Positions 1 through 6,157 of a stretch of 7,507 nucleotides of DNA are shown here, in pieces. The position numbers were made by a program, and so were the translations under genes. This DNA is from Cacconaster sp045601245. Its GTDB lineage: Bacteria; Bacteroidota; Bacteroidia; Bacteroidales; UBA932. Position 1 is the stretch's first letter. Each line of letters starts with the position of its first letter. The DNA lies in the NCBI GenBank assembly GCA_045601245.1, contig JAZRZH010000055.1, positions 1 through 7,507 of the forward strand, given 5' to 3'. The notes under the pieces were generated by a model. The model was not told the DNA's origin, did no database searches, and saw nothing but the letters and a program-made list of their open reading frames with translations.

Positions 1-51
1 AAGTAGACATCGGTGATGTTTTTCTAACTTTTCCCCGGACAAAAGTAGACA
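1..51. repeat. Paired AAGTAGACA motifs, possible insertion-sequence end
   Basis: The motif AAGTAGACA occurs at 1-9 and again, as AAAAGTAGACA, at 41-51. On the minus strand these read TGTCTACTT and TGTCTACTTTT, about 42 bp apart in the same orientation. Repeated short motifs beginning with TGT near an end are typical of some insertion sequences, such as the IS21 family with its multiple terminal repeats. No transposase gene is inside the window, so this is only a resemblance. If an element is present, its body lies to the left of position 1 and its outer end is near position 51. Confidence 0.3.
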
Positions 52-118
52 CGTTTCGTAGAGGGCTACTTATCTTCTTCATTCTCAAGCTTTTTGCCTC
101 CGCTCTCGTTGGTAGCTG

Positions 119-1195
119 CTATTGATTTTCTTCGAGCTGCCTCAGCAGGAATTTTTCCAGTGTGCTTTCGTCCGGCAGCTGGAGCTGATATGTTGAGACG
201 AAGAGCTTGTTGTCCATTCCGGCTTTGGCGTATTCGACCATTTTCTTGCCCTTCTTGGTGCAGAGAAGAAGCCCCACAGGAGGATTGTCGCCGGGCTGCA
301 TTTCGTTCTCTTTCCAGTAGGAGACGTAGGAGTTGAGCTGTCCGAAGTTCTCGTGCGAGAAGGGTTCGTTCTTGAGCTCGACAATCAGGGAGAAGTGGCC
401 GATTCTATTGTAGAAAACCAGGTCGGGATAGTAGTAGTCATCGTCTATGATGATTCTCTGCTGACGGGATTCGAAGCACATTCCCTTGCCGAATTCGAGA
501 AGGAACTCCTGCAGGTGTTTGATTAGCGCGTCTTCAAGATCTGATTCTGTCACAACATCCTGCGGCATCAGGCCAAGAAATTCGAATGTGTAGGGCTCTC
601 TGATTTGCAGTTGTGCGGAGTCGCTTCCGTTCTTATACGGGGACAGGCATTTCTCCGGATCCTTACTCAGTCCGACGCGGATGTGCAGGTTGGTTCCTAT
701 CTGACGGCGCAGCTCTCTGACTGACCAGGTGCAGCGCATACATTCCTGCTCGTAGAAGTAACGGACCAGCGGGTCATCGATCCATTCTATTTCGCAAATG
801 TGAGAGAAGGACAGGTTCCCGATAACATCCTCAGGGATCGATATGAATTGGTGCACCACTGATGCACTTTTTTCAACCGCTTGAATTTCTGTAATTTGCA
901 ATTCGTCCGACACTGTCGGATGAATTTGTCTGTTGATAGAAGCCTTGAGCTGCAATAACCGTGATAGTTGCGGATAAATGCGGTAAAATCTACGCGAGTT
1001 TCTGAATAGCGTTTCCGTGATTCCTTTTTTATTCACGGCATCTTCCAGCCTCTTCAGCAGCTTGTCGCCATACTGCGCCCGCTCTTTTCCTTTCTGCTCG
1101 AATTCCACGATGTAGTAGCCAATCAGCCAGTTTCTCATTGTGAGCATACGGTTGATTGCTTTCAGTGCGGAAGCTTGTGATGCTTCGCTGGTCAC
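119..1195 (-). CDS. DUF1016 / YhcG-type PD-(D/E)xK nuclease-domain protein
   Basis: The protein has 358 residues from a GTG at 1195. An N-terminal DUF1016_N region (about residues 1-170) contains RNWLIGYYIVEFEQKG and, near 151-166, ECMRCTWSVRELRRQI. A C-terminal nuclease domain follows (about 200-340). The nuclease signature is visible as D258 in YYYPDLVFYNR, E273-L-K275 in VELK, and Q286 in FGQLNSY. The ending GMDNKLFVS plus LQLPDE is also typical of the family. Members are predicted DNA nucleases, often found near restriction systems or mobile DNA; the cellular role is not established. The GTG is probably not the true start. The same frame upstream (1196-1237) reads KKEITFDELVKAVR, which is how relatives usually begin, but it reaches a TGA at 1262-1264 without any ATG, GTG or TTG. 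The core is intact, but the 5' end may be frameshifted. G+C is visibly lower than in the operon to its right, which suggests separate acquisition. Confidence 0.87.
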   Translation of the reverse strand: MTSEASQASALKAINRMLTMRNWLIGYYIVEFEQKGKERAQYGDKLLKRLEDAVNKKGITETLFRNSRRFYRIYPQLSRLLQLKASINRQIHPTVSDELQITEIQAVEKSASVVHQFISIPEDVIGNLSFSHICEIEWIDDPLVRYFYEQECMRCTWSVRELRRQIGTNLHIRVGLSKDPEKCLSPYKNGSDSAQLQIREPYTFEFLGLMPQDVVTESDLEDALIKHLQEFLLEFGKGMCFESRQQRIIIDDDYYYPDLVFYNRIGHFSLIVELKNEPFSHENFGQLNSYVSYWKENEMQPGDNPPVGLLLCTKKGKKMVEYAKAGMDNKLFVSTYQLQLPDESTLEKFLLRQLEENQ

Positions 1196-1238
1196 TCTGA
1201 CGGCTTTGACAAGCTCGTCAAATGTGATTTCCTTCTTC

Positions 1239-1401
1239 TCATTCCAGTTCTTCTTCCGGACTCAATTTGCTTGTTTTGTATTCCATAGGGTTGATTTCCA
1301 TTGATGTGTATGTTTCTTTGTGGATTCTATTTTGAAGTGCTACGCTCTCCTGAATAGAATCCACAGCATATAAATCATAGAATTGGATATCGCCTAATCC
1401 A
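1239..1401 (-). pseudogene. Orphan reading frame before the DUF1016 gene, possible gene remnant
   Basis: This AT-rich stretch between mutT and the DUF1016 gene stays open in one minus-strand frame. It reads like natural protein, for example LYAVDSIQESVALQNRIH and MEYKTSKLSPEEELE, and ends at a TGA at 1241-1239. Possible starts are a GTG before DSIQES and an ATG at 1301, which would give only 20 residues. Upstream of 1402 the same frame simply runs out of phase through mutT, so any 5' part is missing. The TGA overlaps an ATG (1242-1240) as ATGA, the arrangement of translationally coupled genes, and that ATG lies just before the DUF1016 N-terminal coding sequence. I do not recognise the peptide. 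It may be the 3' remnant of a gene once paired with the nuclease, or chance open frame. Confidence 0.3.
1319..1365. repeat. Perfect 13-bp inverted repeat with 21-bp spacer
   Basis: TGTGGATTCTATT at 1319-1331 is exactly complementary to AATAGAATCCACA at 1353-1365, leaving a 21-bp spacer. It lies in the AT-rich gap after mutT. In RNA it would form a strong hairpin that could stabilise the 3' end of the operon transcript. There is no T-tract after the right arm on either strand, so it does not look like an ordinary intrinsic terminator. A recombinase or regulator binding site is also possible. Confidence 0.6.
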
Positions 1402-1788
1402 TCACAGTCCTTCCGCGACGAGCGGCAGGATGTCCAGGTCGGCCGGGAGCCAGCGGACCGAGCCGAGTTCACCGGCTGAAAGCCAGCGGGCGGCCTCGTG
1501 CTCCAGAAGATGCAGGGACTCGGGCAGCGCCTCGCACCAGAAGCAATGCATAGTGAGATGGAAGGACGGATAATCCCACTCCACTGTACGGATGGGATCG
1601 CCGACGGTGATACAGGCATCCAGTTCCTCGCGAATCTCGCGGACCAGAGCCTCCTGAGGGCTCTCCCCCGCCTCCATCTTGCCGCCCGGGAACTCCCACC
1701 AGTCCTTGAACTCGCCGTATCCACGCTGCGTCGCGAAAACACGGCCTTCATTTCTGATGACAGCCGCAACTACCTCAATACGCTTCAT
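1402..1788 (-). CDS. mutT: Nudix hydrolase, MutT-type 8-oxo-dGTP diphosphatase
   Basis: This is a 128-residue cytoplasmic protein of the usual MutT length. MutT enzymes hydrolyse oxidised nucleotides such as 8-oxo-dGTP to the monophosphate, keeping them out of DNA. The Nudix box runs from G36 in FPGGKMEAGE to REIREELDA: G36, E42, R50, E51, E54 and E55 are all present. The glycine normally two residues after the EE pair is D57, a change I recall as common in this group. The N-terminal strand (VVAAVIRNEGRVFATQR) and the WWEFPGGK substrate loop also fit MutT. The ATG at 1788 overlaps the TAA of the upstream lipoprotein gene by one base (TAATG), so translation is probably coupled. It is the last gene of the operon, and the only one of the four without a signal peptide. 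The exact substrate cannot be read from the sequence. Confidence 0.93.
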   Translation of the reverse strand: MKRIEVVAAVIRNEGRVFATQRGYGEFKDWWEFPGGKMEAGESPQEALVREIREELDACITVGDPIRTVEWDYPSFHLTMHCFWCEALPESLHLLEHEAARWLSAGELGSVRWLPADLDILPLVAEGL

Positions 1789-3878
1789 TACCTGATCTCG
1801 CTTCCCGTGGCAATGTCAAAGAGGCGGACATCGACCGGGGCGCACTTCTCAGTGCCTGCAGCAAGACTCTTCAGCGGTGACTCGAGAAGCCACTGAGCAT
1901 CTTTGGCGACGCACTTGACATCAAGCGCCTTTGACTTCGACGCCGTGCCGTTGGATGCGTTGTCATCCTTGGAGATAAACAGCACGGAGATAGCCTCGCG
2001 GGCATTCTCTCCGAGGTCGCAGATATTGATCTCCCTGAGCGACGGCATTCCGCGGAACATACGGGTCATATTGACGGTCCTGCCAAGATCGAAATTGGAG
2101 ATATCCACCTTCGTCATTGATGCGCAGCCGTTGAACATAGCCTGCATCGCCTTAACTTCGGAAGTATTGAAATTGCTGAGATCAACGTTACCGAGGGATG
2201 CACAGCCGGCGAAAAGGCTGATGAGCGAATTGACGCCGTCTGTCCTGACGGCTTCAAGATTCTCAATTTCCTTCAGGGCCGTGAAACCGTTGAAGAGATA
2301 GCTTGATATCCTGCCGAGATTGACATTGGCGGCCGGTGTGCTGATAGTGGCTACGCCGTCCTTGACTGTCAGCCATACTGGCTCTTCAGAGACATTGCGG
2401 TCATCAATGCGGACACCGTCGACGGCTGTGACGCCTGTCCTGAAGGCAATCTTTGTGATCGTGCTGTCGTTTTCTGTGACAAGCCTGCGCGGATTCGCCA
2501 TCTGCTTGATGCGCTCGTTGATATCCTGACCGCGGGTGAGGACCGCCCTGCCGGTGGCCGCTTCATCCCATTTGACTGACACCGTGTAAGGTGCGCCGTT
2601 GAGGATTGCGGTATTGTTGTAAATGAAATGCGTCTCTGTCTGCGTGGCGTGAACCGTCTCCTCGCACTGCACACCGACATACCAGGTGCCCGCCGGGAGT
2701 TCGTCGAACTTGAGTTCCTTAACCTTTTCCCTGCCCTCTGCGGCATACTGGGCGTCCTCCTTGAATGCGAAGGTGCCGTTGGCCAGGCGGAGGCTCAGTT
2801 CATAGCCTTCGAGCGACTCGACGCGGACCACGACGTTGCGGGCCTTCTTCGGCAATGCGAAGGCGAAGTGGTGGCACTGCCTGTCGCCGATTTTCGTGAA
2901 TGCAGGGTCATCATCTTCGGTGGACTTCGTCATCCTGCGGAGTTCGCCGTTGGAAAGGATGCCCTTCACCTTGGCGCAGCCCTGACCGTCGAGAGCGTAT
3001 CTGACGTACGCGGTCATAAGGTCGAATCTTTCACCTTCGGTGATCTTCTCTGGATGTCCGCCGATAGGGATCACGCGGCCCGAATAGCAGTCGGCCTTAT
3101 AAGCAATCGCCGATGGCTTGTGATGGAACTTATATGCCGGATAATCGTTGATCGTAAGGACTTCCGTGCCCGGGACTGAGGCGAAATCGGCGAAATAAGG
3201 GCCATTGTGGTGCCTTACCGAATCAATGTAGAAATCGCCGCCGAAATCATAATATTTGAGGATCGGAGAGTCGTGCGGGATGATATATCCCACAGCCCAT
3301 ACCGGAGTCTCCGCAAGGGAGCAATTGCCCGGCCATACACCGATATAGCCGTTGTGAAAATTCCTCTCGGTACCACAGCTCGCCATATATGCACCGGCGC
3401 AGTTGCCGACGAAGCATCCGCCGTTCGCCACAAATGTCCTGACAGCTTCGCGACCGGAATATTCCATTTTTGCGCCCGCTGAATTCGCGCCGCCGCCATT
3501 GACGTAAAGCATTCTGAAGCGCGGCTCGCCATCCGGATAGAGAAGCACGCCGTTGGCGTCATCCTTGCCGCCACCGAAGATGCTCACCTCGAGATTGCGG
3601 TTTTCCATAGTGCTCTTGGTCAGCATAAGATACTCCCTGTCGAGGTTCAGACGGCTGAGGAAAGGGAGATCGGCATATTCATCGAGATGCAGCGCGCCAT
3701 CCATGAACACATCCTTGTAGAATGCCTTGTTCGGCACGTCAGTGCGGACAGAAACATACTGCGCAGCATCCTGCTGCGGTGCAGGTTGTGACTTCGATGC
3801 TTCGGGAGCGGCCTTTGGAGAGCAGGCTGCCGTGGATATGAATGCCATCAGCGCGATGGCGGAAATTGATTTTTTCAT
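1788..3878 (-). CDS. Lipoprotein with BPL_N amidotransferase-like domain, PPC-like domain and DUF285 (BspA-type) repeats
   Basis: The 696-residue protein begins with a lipoprotein signal peptide ending at C19 (STAAC). Residues about 75-300 form a class I glutamine-amidotransferase-like domain of the BPL_N type: the nucleophile elbow GNCAGA places the cysteine at 160, and GGHPE gives H275 and E277, a complete Cys-His-Glu triad. Residues about 305-438 look like a PPC (pre-peptidase C-terminal) beta-sandwich, with HHFAFALPKKARNVVVRVES and PAGTWYVGVQ. Residues about 520-620 carry repeats of the DUF285/BspA type, with LF or MF at 528, 555, 581 and 607, a period of 26-27; one repeat reads CASLGNVDLSNFNTSEV. 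The segment after the lipobox is not acidic, so a Bacteroidota surface-export signal is not obvious. The gene starts 2 bp after the stop of the dipeptidase gene and ends overlapping mutT. Its substrate is unknown; amide or peptide hydrolysis outside the cytoplasm is inferred from the triad. Confidence 0.85.
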   Translation of the reverse strand: MKKSISAIALMAFISTAACSPKAAPEASKSQPAPQQDAAQYVSVRTDVPNKAFYKDVFMDGALHLDEYADLPFLSRLNLDREYLMLTKSTMENRNLEVSIFGGGKDDANGVLLYPDGEPRFRMLYVNGGGANSAGAKMEYSGREAVRTFVANGGCFVGNCAGAYMASCGTERNFHNGYIGVWPGNCSLAETPVWAVGYIIPHDSPILKYYDFGGDFYIDSVRHHNGPYFADFASVPGTEVLTINDYPAYKFHHKPSAIAYKADCYSGRVIPIGGHPEKITEGERFDLMTAYVRYALDGQGCAKVKGILSNGELRRMTKSTEDDDPAFTKIGDRQCHHFAFALPKKARNVVVRVESLEGYELSLRLANGTFAFKEDAQYAAEGREKVKELKFDELPAGTWYVGVQCEETVHATQTETHFIYNNTAILNGAPYTVSVKWDEAATGRAVLTRGQDINERIKQMANPRRLVTENDSTITKIAFRTGVTAVDGVRIDDRNVSEEPVWLTVKDGVATISTPAANVNLGRISSYLFNGFTALKEIENLEAVRTDGVNSLISLFAGCASLGNVDLSNFNTSEVKAMQAMFNGCASMTKVDISNFDLGRTVNMTRMFRGMPSLREINICDLGENAREAISVLFISKDDNASNGTASKSKALDVKCVAKDAQWLLESPLKSLAAGTEKCAPVDVRLFDIATGSEIR

Positions 3879-3880
3879 AT

Positions 3881-4633
3881 TTATTTGCTTAATGATTCAG
3901 AATTGACCGGGAAAGTGAAATAAGTGTCAGGATATGGTTCGTCCTTGAGGGTGAAATGCCACCATTCGCACTCGTACGGCTTGAATCCGTGAGAGAGCAT
4001 TGCCTCGCGGAGGATCTGACGGTGGCGGTACTGTTCCTCATCAATCGGCCGGCAAGAACCGGCCGGCTGGCCAGGAAGCAGGTCCGGATAGGATGCGGTG
4101 CCGAACCAGTCGAAGGTGCAGCCCATATCGACTTCCTTCTCGGTGGCCATATCAAAGAGCGTCAGGTCCACCGTGGAGCCGCGGGTATGGCCGGATCTTG
4201 TGGCGATGAAGCCCTGCGGGATGAGGACAGACTTCTCAAGCTCAGGATAAAAGTACTCCCGCATACGCACGTCCGTGGTATCAGCGGCCCATTGCATGAA
4301 ATAGTCCACCGCACACTGCGGCCTGTATGCGTCGAATATCTTGATGCGGTAGCCCGCCCGCTTGAGATCATCGCTGACGGCCTTGAGCGAATCCGCAGCC
4401 TCCTTTGTCAGGAAAGCCAGAGGCTCTTCGTAGCCCGGAATGCGGTCGCCGATGAAATTATAAGTGCTGAAATACCGGATCTCGAGGATTGCATCCGGCA
4501 CGACGTCAGTGATGGAGACAAATCCGGATGCGTCCGCTTCGGGAGCTGGTGTTTCGGGACACCTCTGCTGATTCCTGCCGTTGCAGGATGCGAGCAGAAC
4601 GGCGGTCAGCGCGATAATGAGCAGTCTTTTCAT
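3881..4633 (-). CDS. VanX-type D-alanyl-D-alanine dipeptidase (peptidase M15D), lipoprotein
   Basis: The protein has 250 residues from the ATG at 4633. This start is chosen because it gives a proper lipoprotein signal peptide (MKRLLIIALTAVLLASC, C17); an ORF start 15 codons further up would overlap the previous gene and precede the signal with charged residues. Family zinc and catalytic residues are all visible: AYRP with R104, SGHTRGSTVD with H149 and D156, and ECEWWH with E223 and H226. VanX and its relatives are zinc enzymes that split D-Ala-D-Ala. In glycopeptide resistance this removes the normal peptidoglycan precursor in the cytoplasm. A lipid-anchored version outside the cytoplasm more likely scavenges or recycles wall peptides, and no vanH or vanA ligase is nearby. 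It starts 4 bp after the upstream stop and ends 2 bp before the next start, so it is clearly part of the operon. Confidence 0.92.
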   Translation of the reverse strand: MKRLLIIALTAVLLASCNGRNQQRCPETPAPEADASGFVSITDVVPDAILEIRYFSTYNFIGDRIPGYEEPLAFLTKEAADSLKAVSDDLKRAGYRIKIFDAYRPQCAVDYFMQWAADTTDVRMREYFYPELEKSVLIPQGFIATRSGHTRGSTVDLTLFDMATEKEVDMGCTFDWFGTASYPDLLPGQPAGSCRPIDEEQYRHRQILREAMLSHGFKPYECEWWHFTLKDEPYPDTYFTFPVNSESLSK

Positions 4634-4637
4634 ATTA

Positions 4638-5474
4638 TCATTTCTTTGCATTTTCCTCTTTGGCCGCCTTGGCTTCAACTATGAGCCATTCAAAGATTCC
4701 CAGGAATGCCGGCAACTGCATAGTTCCGTAGAGATGCTCCGGATGGAACTGGACGCCCATTATCCTTTTGCCTTCTATGGCCTCTACCACGCCGTCGTCA
4801 GCCGTGGCTGTGACTTTCAGTGTCGGGCCGATCTTGTATGTGCAGTAATCGTGGCTGGTATTGACCTTGATCCTGTCGACATTGCCGAGATATTTGTAGA
4901 GATTCGAACGCTTCTCGACCGTGACCCAGTGAGCCTCAGTATAGAGACCTACATTCTCGCTGCCGTTCTTGACACGGTGTGCGACCTGCGAATCGGGATA
5001 CTTGTCTGAGACCTTGAGGATATTGCCGCCAAGGCACTTGTTGATGCGTTGGTGACCGTAGCATATGCCGAGCACCGGCTTGCCCTCGGCAACAGCGGTC
5101 TTGATGAGGAAATCATCGCTTGAAGCGCGGCCGTCCGCCACGTCGCCGGTATATTCGCCGGGAGCGACGAGCGCATCTACCTGATAGATATAGTCATCGG
5201 CTATCGCCTGGCTTTCTACATAATGAGGGAACCAGACAATCTTCTTCGCGCCGGCGTCATAAAGGCATTTCTCAAATGCCGCCTTGCCCTTAGTGGAATA
5301 GTTGCAGTGACAGATTCCGACGGTTATATCCAGATTGACGGGAGGCGCCGCTGGGAGTTCCGGTTCATCTTTGGAGTTATCATCAGGGACAATCGGTGTG
5401 TCCTCGGGATCAAGAGTCTGGCAGGCTGCAAACGTAAGCAGGCATGCGAACAATGCAAGGAATATCTTTTTCAT
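4638..5474 (-). CDS. Class I glutamine-amidotransferase-like lipoprotein, gamma-glutamyl hydrolase (peptidase C26) type
   Basis: The protein has 278 residues from the ATG at 5474. A lipoprotein signal peptide (MKKIFLALFACLLTFAAC) gives C18 as the lipidated residue, followed by an acidic, proline-rich linker to about residue 47. The rest is one class I amidotransferase-like domain. The nucleophile is C138 in GICYGHQ, and VQFHPEH supplies H244 and E246, completing the triad. C26 enzymes such as PuuD hydrolyse gamma-glutamyl amide bonds. Export and lipidation suggest this one acts on extracytoplasmic gamma-glutamyl peptides, but the substrate is not shown by the sequence. It is the first gene of the four-gene operon. 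The acidic stretch soon after the lipidated cysteine (LDPED) could act as a surface-export signal as in other Bacteroidota; that is inference. A TTG in the same frame at 5483 is rejected as start because it lies inside the predicted promoter. Confidence 0.88.
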   Translation of the reverse strand: MKKIFLALFACLLTFAACQTLDPEDTPIVPDDNSKDEPELPAAPPVNLDITVGICHCNYSTKGKAAFEKCLYDAGAKKIVWFPHYVESQAIADDYIYQVDALVAPGEYTGDVADGRASSDDFLIKTAVAEGKPVLGICYGHQRINKCLGGNILKVSDKYPDSQVAHRVKNGSENVGLYTEAHWVTVEKRSNLYKYLGNVDRIKVNTSHDYCTYKIGPTLKVTATADDGVVEAIEGKRIMGVQFHPEHLYGTMQLPAFLGIFEWLIVEAKAAKEENAKK

Positions 5475-5480
5475 AATCCA

Positions 5481-5511
5481 CAAAATTAAGAAATATTATA
5501 TTTGCATCAAA
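5481..5511 (-). promoter_or_regulatory. Bacteroides-type -33/-7 promoter for the four-gene operon
   Basis: On the minus strand, TTTG at 5511-5508 is followed after exactly 19 bp by TAATTTTG at 5488-5481. This matches the TTTG / TAnnTTTG consensus of the primary sigma factor in Bacteroides and relatives. Transcription should start about 4-8 bases beyond the -7 box, around 5477-5473. That is practically at the ATG (5474), so the mRNA could be nearly leaderless. Confidence 0.7.
5497..5504 (+). promoter_or_regulatory. Probable -7 promoter element for the HD-domain gene
   Basis: TATATTTG matches the TAnnTTTG -7 consensus on the plus strand and lies 17 bp before the ATG at 5522, giving a leader of roughly 11-12 bases. 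No TTTG sits at the expected -33 spacing, so the promoter may be weak or activator-dependent. It falls between the -33 and -7 boxes of the opposite promoter, so the two polymerases cannot bind together. Confidence 0.45.
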
Positions 5512-5521
5512 TACGGAAAAG

Positions 5522-6157
5522 ATGGAAAAAAAGGTCAATGCCGCACTGCGGCAATACATCGAGGATGAAATAATCCCGCGCTACCGTCACTTTGACAAGG
5601 GACACGGAGAGGACCACGTCAGGACCGTCATCGCACAGGCGCTGGAACTGTCGCGCCACTATGACGTGGACGTTGATATGATCTACGCCGCAGCGGCATA
5701 CCACGACACCGGCATCTGCGAAGGCCGCGAACTGCATCACCTGGCTTCCGGCCGCATCATACGCGAAGACGCGCAGCTGCTCCGCTGGTTCAATCCGGAG
5801 CAGATTGAGGGCATAGCGCAGACTGCGGAAGACCACCGCGCATCGGGCAAGGGCGAACCGCGCAGCATCTACGGCCGCATCATAGCGGAAGCCGACCGCG
5901 ACATTGTACCGATGAAAATCATACGCCGCACCATACAGTTCGGCCTCGACCACTGCCCCGAACTTGACCGCGAAGGCCACTGGCAGCGCACATTGGAGCA
6001 CCTTCATGAGAAATACGCCGAAGGCGGCTACCTCAAGCTCTGGATACCCGAATCCCCCAACAGGGCACGACTCGAGCAGCTGCGCGGCATCATCCGTGAC
6101 ACAGAGCAGCTCCGGACACTGTTTGACAGTATTTTCGACGAAGAGCGCAGCCGCTAG
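5522..6157 (+). CDS. HD-domain hydrolase
   Basis: The 211-residue protein belongs to the HD superfamily of metal-dependent phosphohydrolases. The metal ligands are visible: H32 in GEDHVRTV, H61-D62 in AAYHDTG, and D125 in AEADRD. A further histidine, H105 in AEDHR, sits where many stand-alone HD proteins have one. The N-terminal GHGEDH motif and LASGRIIRED at about 74-83 are typical of small, uncharacterised HD hydrolases of nucleotides or phosphate esters. No signal peptide or membrane segment is seen, so it should be cytoplasmic. It has no sensory or synthetase domain, so a signalling role such as ppGpp turnover is not supported. It is the only complete plus-strand gene here, divergent from the lipoprotein operon, and its TAG shares the CTAG at 6154-6157 with the convergent neighbour. 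Substrate unknown. Confidence 0.85.
   Translation: MEKKVNAALRQYIEDEIIPRYRHFDKGHGEDHVRTVIAQALELSRHYDVDVDMIYAAAAYHDTGICEGRELHHLASGRIIREDAQLLRWFNPEQIEGIAQTAEDHRASGKGEPRSIYGRIIAEADRDIVPMKIIRRTIQFGLDHCPELDREGHWQRTLEHLHEKYAEGGYLKLWIPESPNRARLEQLRGIIRDTEQLRTLFDSIFDEERSR
6154..6157. other. Shared CTAG: overlapping stop codons of two convergent genes
   Basis: CTAG is its own reverse complement, so it holds the TAG of the HD gene (6155-6157, plus) and the TAG of the PgeF gene (6156-6154, minus). The two genes overlap by four bases. No separate terminator hairpin can fit between them, so each transcript must run into the opposite gene or stop within it. Confidence 0.95.

Noticed and set aside
1319..1365. 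Invertible promoter of the Bacteroides phase-variation type
   Set aside because: The spacer is only 21 bp and contains no -33/-7 promoter; no recombinase gene is visible.
2628..3179. Plus-strand open frame (183 codons) opposite the BPL_N/DUF285 gene
   Set aside because: It is antisense to conserved domains, with no recognisable product.
4046..4065. GC-rich hairpin, 7-bp stem CGGCCGG/CCGGCCG with 6-base loop
   Set aside because: It lies inside the dipeptidase coding region with no T-tract; probably a consequence of local composition.
3881..4633. Glycopeptide (vancomycin) resistance cluster
   Set aside because: Only a VanX-type enzyme is present, and it is exported. No vanH-type dehydrogenase, D-Ala-D-Lac ligase or VanRS regulators are in the window.
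3956..4684. Long plus-strand open frame (242 codons) opposite the VanX-type gene
   Set aside because: The minus strand here encodes all VanX catalytic motifs; the plus-strand frame has no recognisable domain and is a by-product of GC-rich codon use.
5507..6007. Minus-strand open frame (166 codons) opposite the HD gene
   Set aside because: The HD motifs are on the plus strand, and this frame shows no domain or suitable start context.
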